Translations under genes and position numbers: made by a program
Notes under the pieces: model-generated
Database searches by the model: none
Told to the model about the DNA's origin: nothing
The model's input: only the letters and a program-made list of their open reading frames with translations
Source: CBCPMX01 sp965120355
Lineage (GTDB): Bacteria; Bacillota; Clostridia; Oscillospirales; Oscillospiraceae
Assembly: GCA_965120355.1 (NCBI GenBank)
Contig: CBCPMX010000029.1
Span: forward strand, 1 to 5,549
DNA length: 5,549 nucleotides
Direction: 5' to 3'
In this document: positions 1 through 5,512 of the stretch, one piece after another
How positions within the stretch are numbered: position 1 is the first letter of the stretch
Layout of the letters: every line of letters starts with the position of its first letter

Positions 1-98
1 AGGCGGGTCTGTGCGCCCACTGTGCAGGTAAAAAGCGAGAGATCCCAATCGTCAGAGACCATCTCTTCGATGGCGGCAGGCTTTAAACGAGGTAGCAA
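1..98 (-). pseudogene. Sortase (class B-like) catalytic-end fragment, truncated
   Basis: Read on the minus strand, this stretch is open and encodes DWDLSLFTCTVGAQTR near the window edge. That resembles the catalytic signature of class B-type sortases of Clostridia: a hydrophobic strand, then Thr-Cys-Thr, then an Arg a few residues later. The candidate catalytic Cys codon is at 26-24 and the Arg codon at 5-3. Sortases are membrane-anchored transpeptidases that attach surface proteins to the cell wall. The preceding residues (LKPAAIEEMVS) also fit, but before about position 98 the frame no longer looks like sortase, there is no start codon, and a stop (TGA) lies at 170-168. The roughly 150 or more N-terminal residues a sortase needs are therefore missing, so I call it a 5'-truncated remnant. 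The far end continues outside the window. Competing plus-strand frames are open here (one ends at 84-86, another at 115-117), but neither resembles anything I know. Confidence 0.5.
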
Positions 99-134
99 GC
101 CACGCTCATGGAAGTGAGTTGTGGCTTGCTTTTT
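94..134 (+). terminator. Rho-independent terminator, plus strand
   Basis: AGCAAGCCAC (94-103) pairs perfectly with GTGGCTTGCT (121-130). An inner CTCA/TGAG pairing (105-108 with 115-118) closes on a six-base loop. A T run (130-134) follows on the plus strand only, so it would stop transcription entering from the left. The plus-strand gene it would serve cannot be identified: a plus-strand frame ends with TAA at 84-86, eight bases before the stem, but its 27 visible codons are not recognisable. Confidence 0.7.
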
Positions 135-175
135 ATATGGTTGACAGCCCCAACGCGAGGAAGTAAATCAGTAGG

Positions 176-206
176 GGAAACGGCCCCTAACGGAAGCGCC
201 GTTTCC
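176..206. repeat. 9-bp perfect inverted repeat (hairpin)
   Basis: GGAAACGGC (176-184) is exactly complementary to GCCGTTTCC (198-206) across a 13-base spacer. There is no T run on either side, so it is not an obvious terminator by itself. It sits nine bases from the larger 215-261 hairpin, and the two could form consecutive stems in one transcript from either strand. Confidence 0.5.
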
Positions 207-214
207 TGGCCCAA

Positions 215-261
215 CAAAACACCACCCCAGGCGGCATCGTGCCGCCTGGGGTGGTGTTTTG
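215..261. terminator. Strong bidirectional terminator hairpin (22-bp perfect stem)
   Basis: The arm at 215-236 (CAAAACACCACC then CCAGGCGGCA) pairs without mismatch to 240-261 around a three-base TCG loop. The GC-rich core is flanked by an AAAA arm on one side and a TTTT arm on the other, so the transcript has a U run at the stem base in both directions. It lies about 80 bases beyond the stop codon of the solute-binding protein gene and is the best candidate terminator of the minus-strand operon. It could equally stop plus-strand transcripts entering from the left. Confidence 0.8.
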
Positions 262-273
262 TAAATCGCAGAA

Positions 274-310
274 AGGAGGAATGCGCCGCAAGCTATCATT
301 GATCCCCTAA
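274..310 (+). other. AGGAGG plus nine-codon ORF (MRRKLSLIP), leader-peptide candidate
   Basis: A perfect AGGAGG (274-279) is followed after a single base by ATG (281) and nine sense codons ending in TAA at 308-310. The spacing is far shorter than the usual 5-9 bases, so efficient initiation at this ATG is doubtful. The ribosome binding site may belong to a gene start that is no longer present. I list it because such tiny ORFs next to a terminator hairpin occur in attenuation leaders; there is no direct evidence of translation. Confidence 0.2.
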
Positions 311-341
311 CTATTCACGGGATAAACGGCCTTTATGGCAT

Positions 342-2036
342 TTAACGTTCGTTGTATCGATCCAATGCGTCCTGATAGATTGCAATGACTTCGTCAATTC
401 CCATGGAGTGCAGGCTTTCCAGATATGTGTCCCATGTGTCAATACTTTGCTGCCCGAAGAGAATTTTATACCAGGTTTCCTGATTCAGTGTCTCAATATC
501 ATTGAGAAGCTGAGAAGCACGGGTGCTTTCATCAGAGGTCAGCGTCACGTTGGGCATTGCATATTCGCTGTCGCCATTGGTTCCCCAGATCTCCACTGCA
601 GCCAGTGCATTGTCGTCCAGCAGGCTGATCGTGATTTCAGCCGGACAAACGCCGGGCTGCTGTGTCAGCGTTGTATAGACCTGGCGGGCGATTCCCAGAG
701 ATAGGCCATCCGGATTGTTGGTCAGGAGTTCTGTCCAATGCGGATCTCCATTCTCGTCGTATTCAAAGGTTACATTTTCAAGGCCGTAGTTGGAAAGCAA
801 CTGTCCCTCCGGGCTGTACCAGAAGTCACACCACGCGACCGCGAGTTCGATATTTTCGCATGCGGTGGTAATGGTCATACCCTTACTGGTGTCCACGACG
901 CTGGTGGTGTTGGTCAGATGGTTCTCGCCGCTGGCATTGGTGAGAATTGGCATGCCCGTATAATAGACAGTATCCGAACAATACGCCGACAAATTGGAGG
1001 CGGGCGCGGCAAAAACGCCGATATCGCCGTTGACCTTCTTGCCTTCCGTTACGGAGGACATGGGGTTATCGTCATAGCTGAAGAAATCAGCGTTCAGCAG
1101 GCCTTCGTCATACCAGGATTTCATCATTTCCAGATAGTCCTTGAAGCCGTCCTGAAGGGGACCGTACAGAACCTCGCCGTCGATCTGATACAGATCTGCT
1201 GTCACGTCATACGCGCCCATCAAAAAGCCGGCGGCGTCAAAAATGGTGTTGCCCAGATACAGAGGATCGTCCAGGTCGTATGTTGTCTTGAAAGCCAACA
1301 GTGTGTCGTGCAGTTCATCCAGACTGGCCGGCGTGTCCAGATTCAACTCGTTCAGCAAATCTTGACGGATGACCGGCCCTTCTGTAATGGGCACTTCATA
1401 GACGCCGTTATAGGCGTTGAGGTAGTACATTACAAGAATATTACCGTCATCTGTCTTTGCGTCCTTTGCAACAGAGGGATTCTCTTCGAGGATCGCCGCG
1501 TAGTGCGGCGCGGAGTCGAGGTAATCCGCAATGTCGATGATGATTCCTTCTTCGTATGCAGAGGGGATACCCGTCGGGTATACGCCTGAACGCACCATGT
1601 CAGGATAATCTCCGGATGCAATCACCAATGCGAACTGTTCGGTACTGGTTTCCTGCTGATAGGTTTGAATATCGACGGTCACGCCGGTGATTTCTTCTGC
1701 GGCCATATAAATTTGATGATTGTTCAACTCTCCAATGTAATTGGTGACATTACTATTGGAAATCGCAAACATGGTCAGCGTTACATCTTCCGTTGTCAAT
1801 GGAAGGGTGTATTCGCTTTCTTCGTCAGCAGCCGGCGTTTCTTCCCGCGTGTCAGAGACGTCCGCGGCGGCGTCTGCTTCCGCTTCTGTGTCTGTGTCCG
1901 CGGCTTCAGCAGCGGCGGGAGTCTCTTCTACGGCGGCCTCGGGTTCCGCCGCGCTTTCGGTGCTTGTGCTGCTGCAGCCGGTGAACAGGCACAATACTAT
2001 GGTCAGTGACAATATTAATGCGATGACTTTTTTCAT
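342..2036 (-). CDS. Lipoprotein, family 1 extracellular solute-binding protein
   Basis: A 564-residue lipoprotein, last gene of the operon. Residues 1-20 form a signal peptide (MKK, hydrophobic stretch to residue 19) with lipobox LFTGC, so Cys21 should be lipidated and the protein anchored outside the membrane. Residues 22-75 are a long Ala/Glu/Asp-rich linker. The body from about residue 84 (VTLTMFAISN) carries features of family 1 (LipO/LplA-like) binding proteins: ASGDYPDM near residues 140-146, a DYLEMMKSWYDEGLLNADFF segment, and a WYSPEGQLLSNYGLENVTF segment followed by YDENGDPHW. These proteins deliver sugars or oligosaccharides to ABC permeases; the ligand here cannot be predicted. The frame is open from an ATG at 2051, but AGGAGG lies inside those first codons, six bases before the ATG at 2036, so I start there. 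No permease or ATPase gene is in the window, which is unusual because LplB/LplC-type permeases are commonly adjacent. Confidence 0.9.
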   Translation of the reverse strand: MKKVIALILSLTIVLCLFTGCSSTSTESAAEPEAAVEETPAAAEAADTDTEAEADAAADVSDTREETPAADEESEYTLPLTTEDVTLTMFAISNSNVTNYIGELNNHQIYMAAEEITGVTVDIQTYQQETSTEQFALVIASGDYPDMVRSGVYPTGIPSAYEEGIIIDIADYLDSAPHYAAILEENPSVAKDAKTDDGNILVMYYLNAYNGVYEVPITEGPVIRQDLLNELNLDTPASLDELHDTLLAFKTTYDLDDPLYLGNTIFDAAGFLMGAYDVTADLYQIDGEVLYGPLQDGFKDYLEMMKSWYDEGLLNADFFSYDDNPMSSVTEGKKVNGDIGVFAAPASNLSAYCSDTVYYTGMPILTNASGENHLTNTTSVVDTSKGMTITTACENIELAVAWCDFWYSPEGQLLSNYGLENVTFEYDENGDPHWTELLTNNPDGLSLGIARQVYTTLTQQPGVCPAEITISLLDDNALAAVEIWGTNGDSEYAMPNVTLTSDESTRASQLLNDIETLNQETWYKILFGQQSIDTWDTYLESLHSMGIDEVIAIYQDALDRYNER

Positions 2037-2042
2037 AATCGT

Positions 2043-2048
2043 CCTCCT
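2043..2048 (-). promoter_or_regulatory. Ribosome binding site deciding the lipoprotein start
   Basis: A perfect AGGAGG, six bases upstream of the ATG at 2036. It lies three bases beyond the TAA stop (2054-2052) of the preceding gene and overlaps the spurious upstream ATG at 2051. This rules out the five-residue N-terminal extension and keeps the lysines at the front of the signal peptide. Confidence 0.85.
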
Positions 2049-2051
2049 CAT

Positions 2052-2912
2052 TTATTTTGGTTTGTATTTCAGTGCGTCGTAGCCGTCGCACTCTACCACG
2101 ATATAAGAATCGGCTTCCGTCCATGTCTCATATGGCTCTGGAATTGCCGGTTCCGGGTAGCTGGGTTCACAGGGAGAATTGGAACCGGATTTCTGATACA
2201 GGGTCTTCTGTCCCACATAGGCAATAGCGGGCGCTGCCGGGCCCGGCCCACCCGATCTGCCGGGGCCGTCGTCTCCTTTGGGCGGCGGCGGCATCATGGC
2301 GCCCATGCTGTCATAGGCAAGGCCGCACTCCACATGATCGACCCGGTGCCAGAGCTTCCACTGATCATCTTCCCGGATAAATTCGCAGGAGTATCTGGAC
2401 AGACCCAGAGAAGTATCTGGACGGCCGGTTTCTCTGTCCAAATGGGTCATGTAGGCGTAGGCCATCCAGACGCCCCTGGCTGTCTGGCGGTCGGCTGCGA
2501 TTTCGATATAGGGACTCAGCAGCATATTCATGACTTTGTAGCCGGGGCCGTATTGCGGCTCAAATTCCTGCCCAAAGACCCGTTTGGCCACCTCGCGGCC
2601 CTGTGCCTTCATGGCGGCGGTCATGCCTGTGTAATAGTTATATACGTTCTCACGCCCGTAATAGGCCATGGAACCATGCGCGTAGACGATGTCATCGCGC
2701 TTGGACCAGTATTTCTCCAGTTCTTCTTCCTGGATCTGGCCGTAATAGCCGAAGACGTGCTTGCCCATGGCGTTCATGATCTGGCGGTAATCGTCGGCAG
2801 CCTTGGCCCGCTCTGTCAAATCCTGTACCTGATCGGGTGTTGTTTTTGCCGCAGCCTGTGCCTTTTCCAGTGCGGCGAATGCCCGCGCCTGTGCGCTGTT
2901 CAAATCAGACAT
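2052..2912 (-). CDS. SnoaL/NTF2-like protein, paralogue 3 of the operon
   Basis: A 286-residue, probably cytoplasmic protein with no signal peptide or membrane segment. Residues 5-38 are an Ala/Glu/Lys-rich helix. Residues 40-195 look like an NTF2-like (SnoaL_4-type) alpha+beta barrel: YRQIMNAMGKH (42-52), KRDDIVYAHG (71-80), a YGPGYKVMN turn (121-129), the strand ARGVWMAYAYM (145-155), and the last strand WKLWHR (185-190). The tail has a MMPPPPK run (206-212), a Gly/Pro-rich stretch to about 230 and a PAIPEPYETW motif (255-264) shared with its paralogue. Family members include dehydratases, isomerases and binding proteins, typically 130-170 residues, so the helix and tail are extra. Function is not known. 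The start has AGGAGG nine bases upstream (2927-2922) and overlaps the end of the preceding gene by eight bases. Odd point: the strand motif has WMAY where both sisters have WMAH. Confidence 0.85.
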   Translation of the reverse strand: MSDLNSAQARAFAALEKAQAAAKTTPDQVQDLTERAKAADDYRQIMNAMGKHVFGYYGQIQEEELEKYWSKRDDIVYAHGSMAYYGRENVYNYYTGMTAAMKAQGREVAKRVFGQEFEPQYGPGYKVMNMLLSPYIEIAADRQTARGVWMAYAYMTHLDRETGRPDTSLGLSRYSCEFIREDDQWKLWHRVDHVECGLAYDSMGAMMPPPPKGDDGPGRSGGPGPAAPAIAYVGQKTLYQKSGSNSPCEPSYPEPAIPEPYETWTEADSYIVVECDGYDALKYKPK

Positions 2913-3726
2913 GTTCCAGCACCTCCTCGTGGGGCGTATAGCCTTCTTTTATGATTTGAATGTAAGATTGTGCCGGGTCCCAGGTTTCATAAGGCTGCGG
3001 AATGGCCGGTTCCCGACGAGTACAACTGTAGGGATGATAGATCATATCTCCTTCCTGTGCGATGGTGTACACACCATCGTCAAACAGCGGCAGGTTGTGC
3101 TCGTAGGGAAGCTGATCCAACTGTTTGCAGGGAAGCATGGAATCGACAAAATCCCGCCGGTGCCACATTTTCCATGTTCCGTTTTCATGATAGAATTCGT
3201 CGCCGTACTTGGCCAGGCCAAAGCTGGGAGAGGCACTGCCGTCGGCGGTGATCTGGCTCATAAACGTGTGCGCCATCCAGATACCGCGCGCCGTATTGCC
3301 ATCGCCGGAGAGTTCGACCACGGGAGAACTGATGACGTTATGCACGCGGTAACCGGGGCCGTCGGGAGACTCTGCGTCCAGACCGTAATTTTTTTTCGCA
3401 TTGACGCGGCCATTGGCGCACATAGCTTTTGGGGTTTCGATGTAATACTGATAGGTGGACGCATGGCCGAAGAACGCTTCTCGGCCATGGGCATAGACGA
3501 TATCGTCTACAGTCTGCGCCCAATATTGATCCAGTTCGTCCTTGTGCAGATGCTGGTAATAGCCCCAGTTGTGGGAGCCTTGCGCATTGACGACTTGGCG
3601 GTATCCATCGGCCCGCGCAGCGGCGGCTTCCAGCGCCGCGACCTGTGTTTCCAGGGCTTCATTTTCTTGCTCCAGCGCCAGGACGGCAGCTTCCAGTTCG
3701 GCATAGCATTCTGAGGTGTTCAGCAT
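2905..3726 (-). CDS. SnoaL/NTF2-like protein, paralogue 2 of the operon
   Basis: A 273-residue paralogue in the middle of the tandem set. Residues 10-36 form a clear coiled coil with Leu/Val at heptad positions (LEAAVLALEQ, LETQVAALEA), the strongest of the three. The NTF2-like core follows: GYRQVVNAQGSHNWGYY (41-57), VDDIVYAHG (73-81), GPGYRVHN (123-130), ARGIWMAHTFM (146-156) and WKMWHRRDF (185-193). It lacks the Met-Met-Pro-rich insertion of the other two and instead has a region around 200-235 with two Cys (200, 235), ending in EPAIPQPYETWD (239-250). It is the most divergent of the set. Its ATG lies inside the end of the first gene (7-base overlap), with a GGAGG (3741-3737) inside that gene's coding sequence, so translation is probably coupled. 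Enzyme or binding role unknown. Confidence 0.85.
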   Translation of the reverse strand: MLNTSECYAELEAAVLALEQENEALETQVAALEAAAARADGYRQVVNAQGSHNWGYYQHLHKDELDQYWAQTVDDIVYAHGREAFFGHASTYQYYIETPKAMCANGRVNAKKNYGLDAESPDGPGYRVHNVISSPVVELSGDGNTARGIWMAHTFMSQITADGSASPSFGLAKYGDEFYHENGTWKMWHRRDFVDSMLPCKQLDQLPYEHNLPLFDDGVYTIAQEGDMIYHPYSCTRREPAIPQPYETWDPAQSYIQIIKEGYTPHEEVLEHV

Positions 3727-4541
3727 TCGTATGTGCCCTCCTTCTGTACGTTGGAAGTTTCCTCGCGCCAGGTGTCATAGGGTGCGGGAAGGCCGGGAGA
3801 ACTTTCGGGGATAGACGTGGGGCTGTAATTGCCGCCACCGGCTTTGATTTTGGTCAGCTTCGTGGGCTTGGGGTTCTCTACCATGGGTTTGGGCGGCTTG
3901 CCGTTTTTGGAAGGAGGCGGCCCCATCATGGCGGCGGGCGTTTCTTCAAAAACAACATCTGCGTAGTTCCGGCGATGCCAGATCTTCCACTGGCCGTCTT
4001 CCAGAATAAATTCGCCGGAGTATCGGGACAGCAGGCCCTGTGTCTCCAGTTTGCCGTCGGCGTTTACATGGCCTTGAAAAGAGTGAGCCATCCAAATGCC
4101 CTGCGCGGTTTGACCGTCTTCGGCAATTTCGATATAAGGTGTGCCAATCAGGTTCATATTTTTGTAACCCGGCGTCTTATCCCCAGCGGGCGGATCAATT
4201 CCGGCTGCTGCCAGATTGGCGTTGGCTTCCTGCGTTCGTTTTTGGCTTTCTTCCACATAGTATTTATGGACGGCCGCCTGGCCCACATAAGCCAGATCGC
4301 CGTTGGCATAGACGATGTCGTCGCGTTTGGACCAATAGAGCGTCAATTCTTTTTCATACTCCTGATCCAGGCAGCAGTGGACATGGGCGGACATGAGGTT
4401 CATGATTTTATGATAGCTTTCGGCTTTGTGGATGCGGTTCTGCGCGGCGGCAATACGCTGTTCCAGAGTCGTACGGCGTTCAGCGGCGGCAGTCAGCCGC
4501 TGTGTCAGCGCGTCAAAGTCCTGTGCTTGTGGCTGCTGCAT
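3720..4541 (-). CDS. SnoaL/NTF2-like protein, paralogue 1 (first gene of operon)
   Basis: A 273-residue protein opening the operon. Residues 8-40 form an amphipathic Ala/Arg/Glu helix, probably coiled coil. The core has YHKIMNLMSAHVH (43-55), KRDDIVYANG (72-81), a TPGYKNMN turn (123-130), QGIWMAHSF (147-155), LSRYSGEFI (171-179) and WKIWHRRNY (185-193). The tail has PAAMMGPPP (202-210), a Lys/Pro-rich stretch (212-232) and LPAPYDTW (251-258), a weaker form of its sisters' C-terminal motif. Where both sisters have VYAHG this copy has VYANG, so that His cannot be an essential residue shared by all three. The frame is open to a GTG at 4706, but the extra 55 codons are AT-rich, hydrophobic and lack a ribosome binding site. 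AGGAGG six bases before the ATG at 4541 makes that the start. Product function unknown; fold assignment rests on motif pattern only. Confidence 0.85.
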   Translation of the reverse strand: MQQPQAQDFDALTQRLTAAAERRTTLEQRIAAAQNRIHKAESYHKIMNLMSAHVHCCLDQEYEKELTLYWSKRDDIVYANGDLAYVGQAAVHKYYVEESQKRTQEANANLAAAGIDPPAGDKTPGYKNMNLIGTPYIEIAEDGQTAQGIWMAHSFQGHVNADGKLETQGLLSRYSGEFILEDGQWKIWHRRNYADVVFEETPAAMMGPPPSKNGKPPKPMVENPKPTKLTKIKAGGGNYSPTSIPESSPGLPAPYDTWREETSNVQKEGTYEC

Positions 4542-4547
4542 AGTATT

Positions 4548-4553
4548 CCTCCT
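4548..4553 (-). promoter_or_regulatory. Ribosome binding site of the first operon gene
   Basis: A perfect AGGAGG, six bases upstream of the ATG at 4541. It sets the start of the first SnoaL-like gene and marks 4554-4706 as untranslated leader or promoter rather than coding sequence. Confidence 0.85.
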
Positions 4554-4568
4554 TTTTATTGATAAGTC

Positions 4569-4581
4569 CAAATTAACAGAA
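4569..4581. repeat. 13-bp direct repeat, copy A
   Basis: CAAATTAACAGAA, identical to 4659-4671, with starts 90 bp apart. The flanking bases differ. It lies 27 bases upstream of the first operon gene, on the far side of its ribosome binding site. It could be a regulator binding site; nothing in the window identifies the protein. Confidence 0.6.
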
Positions 4582-4619
4582 TGCGCGGCCTTTGAAAAGG
4601 AGCAGGTTTTGCAGAGTTC

Positions 4620-4651
4620 TTTTAATTTTTTTGAAAGAGCAAAAATTAAAA
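4620..4651. repeat. 11-bp perfect AT-only inverted repeat
   Basis: TTTTAATTTTT (4620-4630) and AAAAATTAAAA (4641-4651) are exact complements around a 10-base spacer (TTGAAAGAGC). It lies about 80-110 bases upstream of the first operon gene, between the two copies of the 13-bp direct repeat. It may be an operator or simply an AT-rich promoter element. It is a weak terminator candidate because the stem has no GC pairs. Confidence 0.5.
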
Positions 4652-4658
4652 AGTGCGA

Positions 4659-4671
4659 CAAATTAACAGAA
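4659..4671. repeat. 13-bp direct repeat, copy B
   Basis: The second exact copy of CAAATTAACAGAA. It starts seven bases beyond the AT-only inverted repeat. Together with copy A it brackets most of the AT-rich upstream region of the operon, where a promoter should lie. Confidence 0.6.
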
Positions 4672-4681
4672 GAATTTTCGG

Positions 4682-4697
4682 TTGATTGTAAAATCAA
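4682..4697 (-). promoter_or_regulatory. Weak operon promoter candidate with small palindrome
   Basis: TTGATT (4682-4687) and AATCAA (4692-4697) form an inverted repeat with a four-base spacer. Read on the minus strand the centre gives TACAAT (4690-4685), a five-of-six match to a -10 box, but there is no good -35 at 16-18 bases. If used, the leader would be about 135-140 bases long. It could instead be near the boundary of the neighbouring IS30 element. This is a tentative call; the real promoter may be anywhere in 4554-4700. Confidence 0.25.
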
Positions 4698-4739
4698 GTT
4701 GAACACCTAACGAAGAAGTCCATAGCGACTATTTTTCCG

Positions 4740-4748
4740 TGGTAGAAT
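4740..4748 (+). promoter_or_regulatory. Extended -10 candidate for the IS30 transposase
   Basis: TGGTAGAAT is a TGn extended -10 followed by TAGAAT (five of six to consensus), about 40 bases upstream of the transposase start. The -35 region near 4720-4725 is weak, which is tolerable for extended -10 promoters. Tentative. Confidence 0.35.
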
Positions 4749-4788
4749 GGAATAGCATAAACACCATCACCAAGGGAGGGCAATCACT

Positions 4789-5466
4789 ATGGACTGCCAC
4801 GATTATACCACAGACTTTCCAAAACACAAGAAGGGATCGCACCTTACACAGGAAGAACGAATGGCAATCCGGGTGCTGAAGGCCTTGAAGTACAGTGTTC
4901 GGGCGATTGCCCGGATGCTGGGCTGTTCGCCCAACACAGTTCGGAACGAATTGAAGCGAGGCACACCGCCCCAAAAGAGCACCAGGGGAAGAAAGCCCGG
5001 CTACTCTGAAAAGCGTGGAGAGGCGGTCTACAAGGCCAACAGAGCGGCTTGTCACCGGCGGAGAAAGCTTGAGCAATGCGGCCGCTTCATCCGCTGGGTC
5101 GTTCAGCAGGTGAGGGAACACAAATGGTCTCTGGATGCCTGCTGCGGCTATGCCAAACTCCACCGCTTATTCGAGCCGTCTGAGATGGTTTGCAGCCGCA
5201 CCCTCTACAACTGGGTCTGGGCCAATCTGCTCCCTCTCAAGGTGACTGAACTGCCGGACGCCTTGCGCCGCAACACTTCCAAGCCTAAACGCCATGAAAA
5301 CAGAACGTCCTATGGGAAGAACATTTCCATCCGTCCCGCCATTGCCGGTCTGCGCATAGAAGAAGGCCATTGGGAAGGTGATACGGTGGTTGGCAAGAAG
5401 AGAGGCCGGGAAGCGGTCATCCTCTCCCTGCTGGAGAAAAAGACGGAGAACTACCTTGCCATCTGG
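4789..5466 (+). pseudogene. IS30-family transposase, truncated at C-terminus
   Basis: The start ATG has GGGAGG (4774-4779) nine bases upstream. Residues 19-59 are the IS30-type helix-turn-helix (LTQEERMAIRVL, then VRAIARMLGCSPNTVRNELKRG) that binds the element's ends. Residues 85-145 are the Arg/Lys-rich linker region, including SRTLYNWV (136-143). The DDE catalytic core begins at GHWEGDTVVG (193-202), with Asp198 as the first catalytic acid. The frame follows the family through KKTENYLAI (217-225) and then changes abruptly to CGIKKVDSLFSRNS, ending at a stop at 5509-5511. Intact members are about 310-390 residues and carry a second Asp (in a DNG-type motif) and a Glu further on; both are absent. 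The protein should be inactive for transposition, though its DNA-binding domain could still be made and could bind related IS ends. Confidence 0.85.
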
Positions 5467-5482
5467 TGTGGTATAAAAAAAG

Positions 5483-5512
5483 TTGACAGCTTATTCTCAA
5501 GGAATTCATAAT
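5483..5512 (+). promoter_or_regulatory. Near-consensus sigma-70-type promoter
   Basis: TTGACA (5483-5488, perfect -35) and CATAAT (5507-5512, five of six) are separated by 18 bases. Transcription would start near 5519, giving a leader of only about 20 bases before the GTG at 5542. It is the best promoter in the window and points out of it, into the second element. Confidence 0.6.

Larger units (their letters stand above)
141..310 (+). promoter_or_regulatory. Possible orphan leader/attenuator-like region
   Basis: In order on the plus strand this stretch has a perfect -35 hexamer TTGACA (141-146) with only a poor -10 match about 17 bases on, a hairpin (176-206), a terminator-like hairpin (215-261), an AGGAGG (274-279) and a nine-codon ORF. 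That order resembles the leader of a gene controlled by transcription attenuation. No plus-strand gene follows, because the end of the minus-strand operon lies immediately to the right. It could be the left-over 5' leader of a lost gene, or the hairpins may simply serve the minus-strand operon. This and its sub-features are all I see between 135 and 341. Confidence 0.25.
4699..5466 (+). mobile_element. IS30-family insertion sequence, right part lost
   Basis: Defined by the transposase gene within it. The left edge is estimated from the change from AT-rich sequence to more mixed composition near 4699; the terminal inverted repeat cannot be confirmed because the right end of the element is missing. 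The right limit is where the transposase frame stops making sense, just before TGTGG at 5467. The element sits immediately upstream of, and divergent from, the NTF2-like operon, so its arrival may have altered that operon's promoter region. Confidence 0.55.

Noticed and set aside
140..148. GTTGACAGC shared between 140-148 and 5482-5490, as if two ends of one element
   Set aside because: Nine bases only, in direct orientation, centred on a common -35 hexamer and with different flanks. Too short to claim a shared mobile-element end.
108..302. 64-codon plus-strand ORF
   Set aside because: It runs through the terminator at 94-134 and both hairpins, has no ribosome binding site, and starts inside the loop of the first hairpin. 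It does not look like a protein gene.
322..336. ATAAA/TTTAT hairpin just after the operon's last stop codon
   Set aside because: Only five A/T pairs and no following T run; the 215-261 hairpin is a far better terminator.
738..1589. 283-codon plus-strand ORF opposite the lipoprotein gene
   Set aside because: It lies wholly antisense to a clearly recognisable solute-binding protein, has no ribosome binding site, and its translation resembles no family. It is a consequence of the codon use of the real gene.
3645..4562. 305-codon plus-strand ORF opposite the first SnoaL-like gene
   Set aside because: It is antisense to a gene with conserved paralogues and a perfect ribosome binding site. The similar antisense ORFs at 2334-2954 and 2911-3714 arise because the three paralogues share codon patterns.
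4729..5163. 144-codon minus-strand ORF opposite the IS30 transposase
   Set aside because: It is antisense to a recognisable transposase helix-turn-helix region and has no similarity of its own that I recognise.
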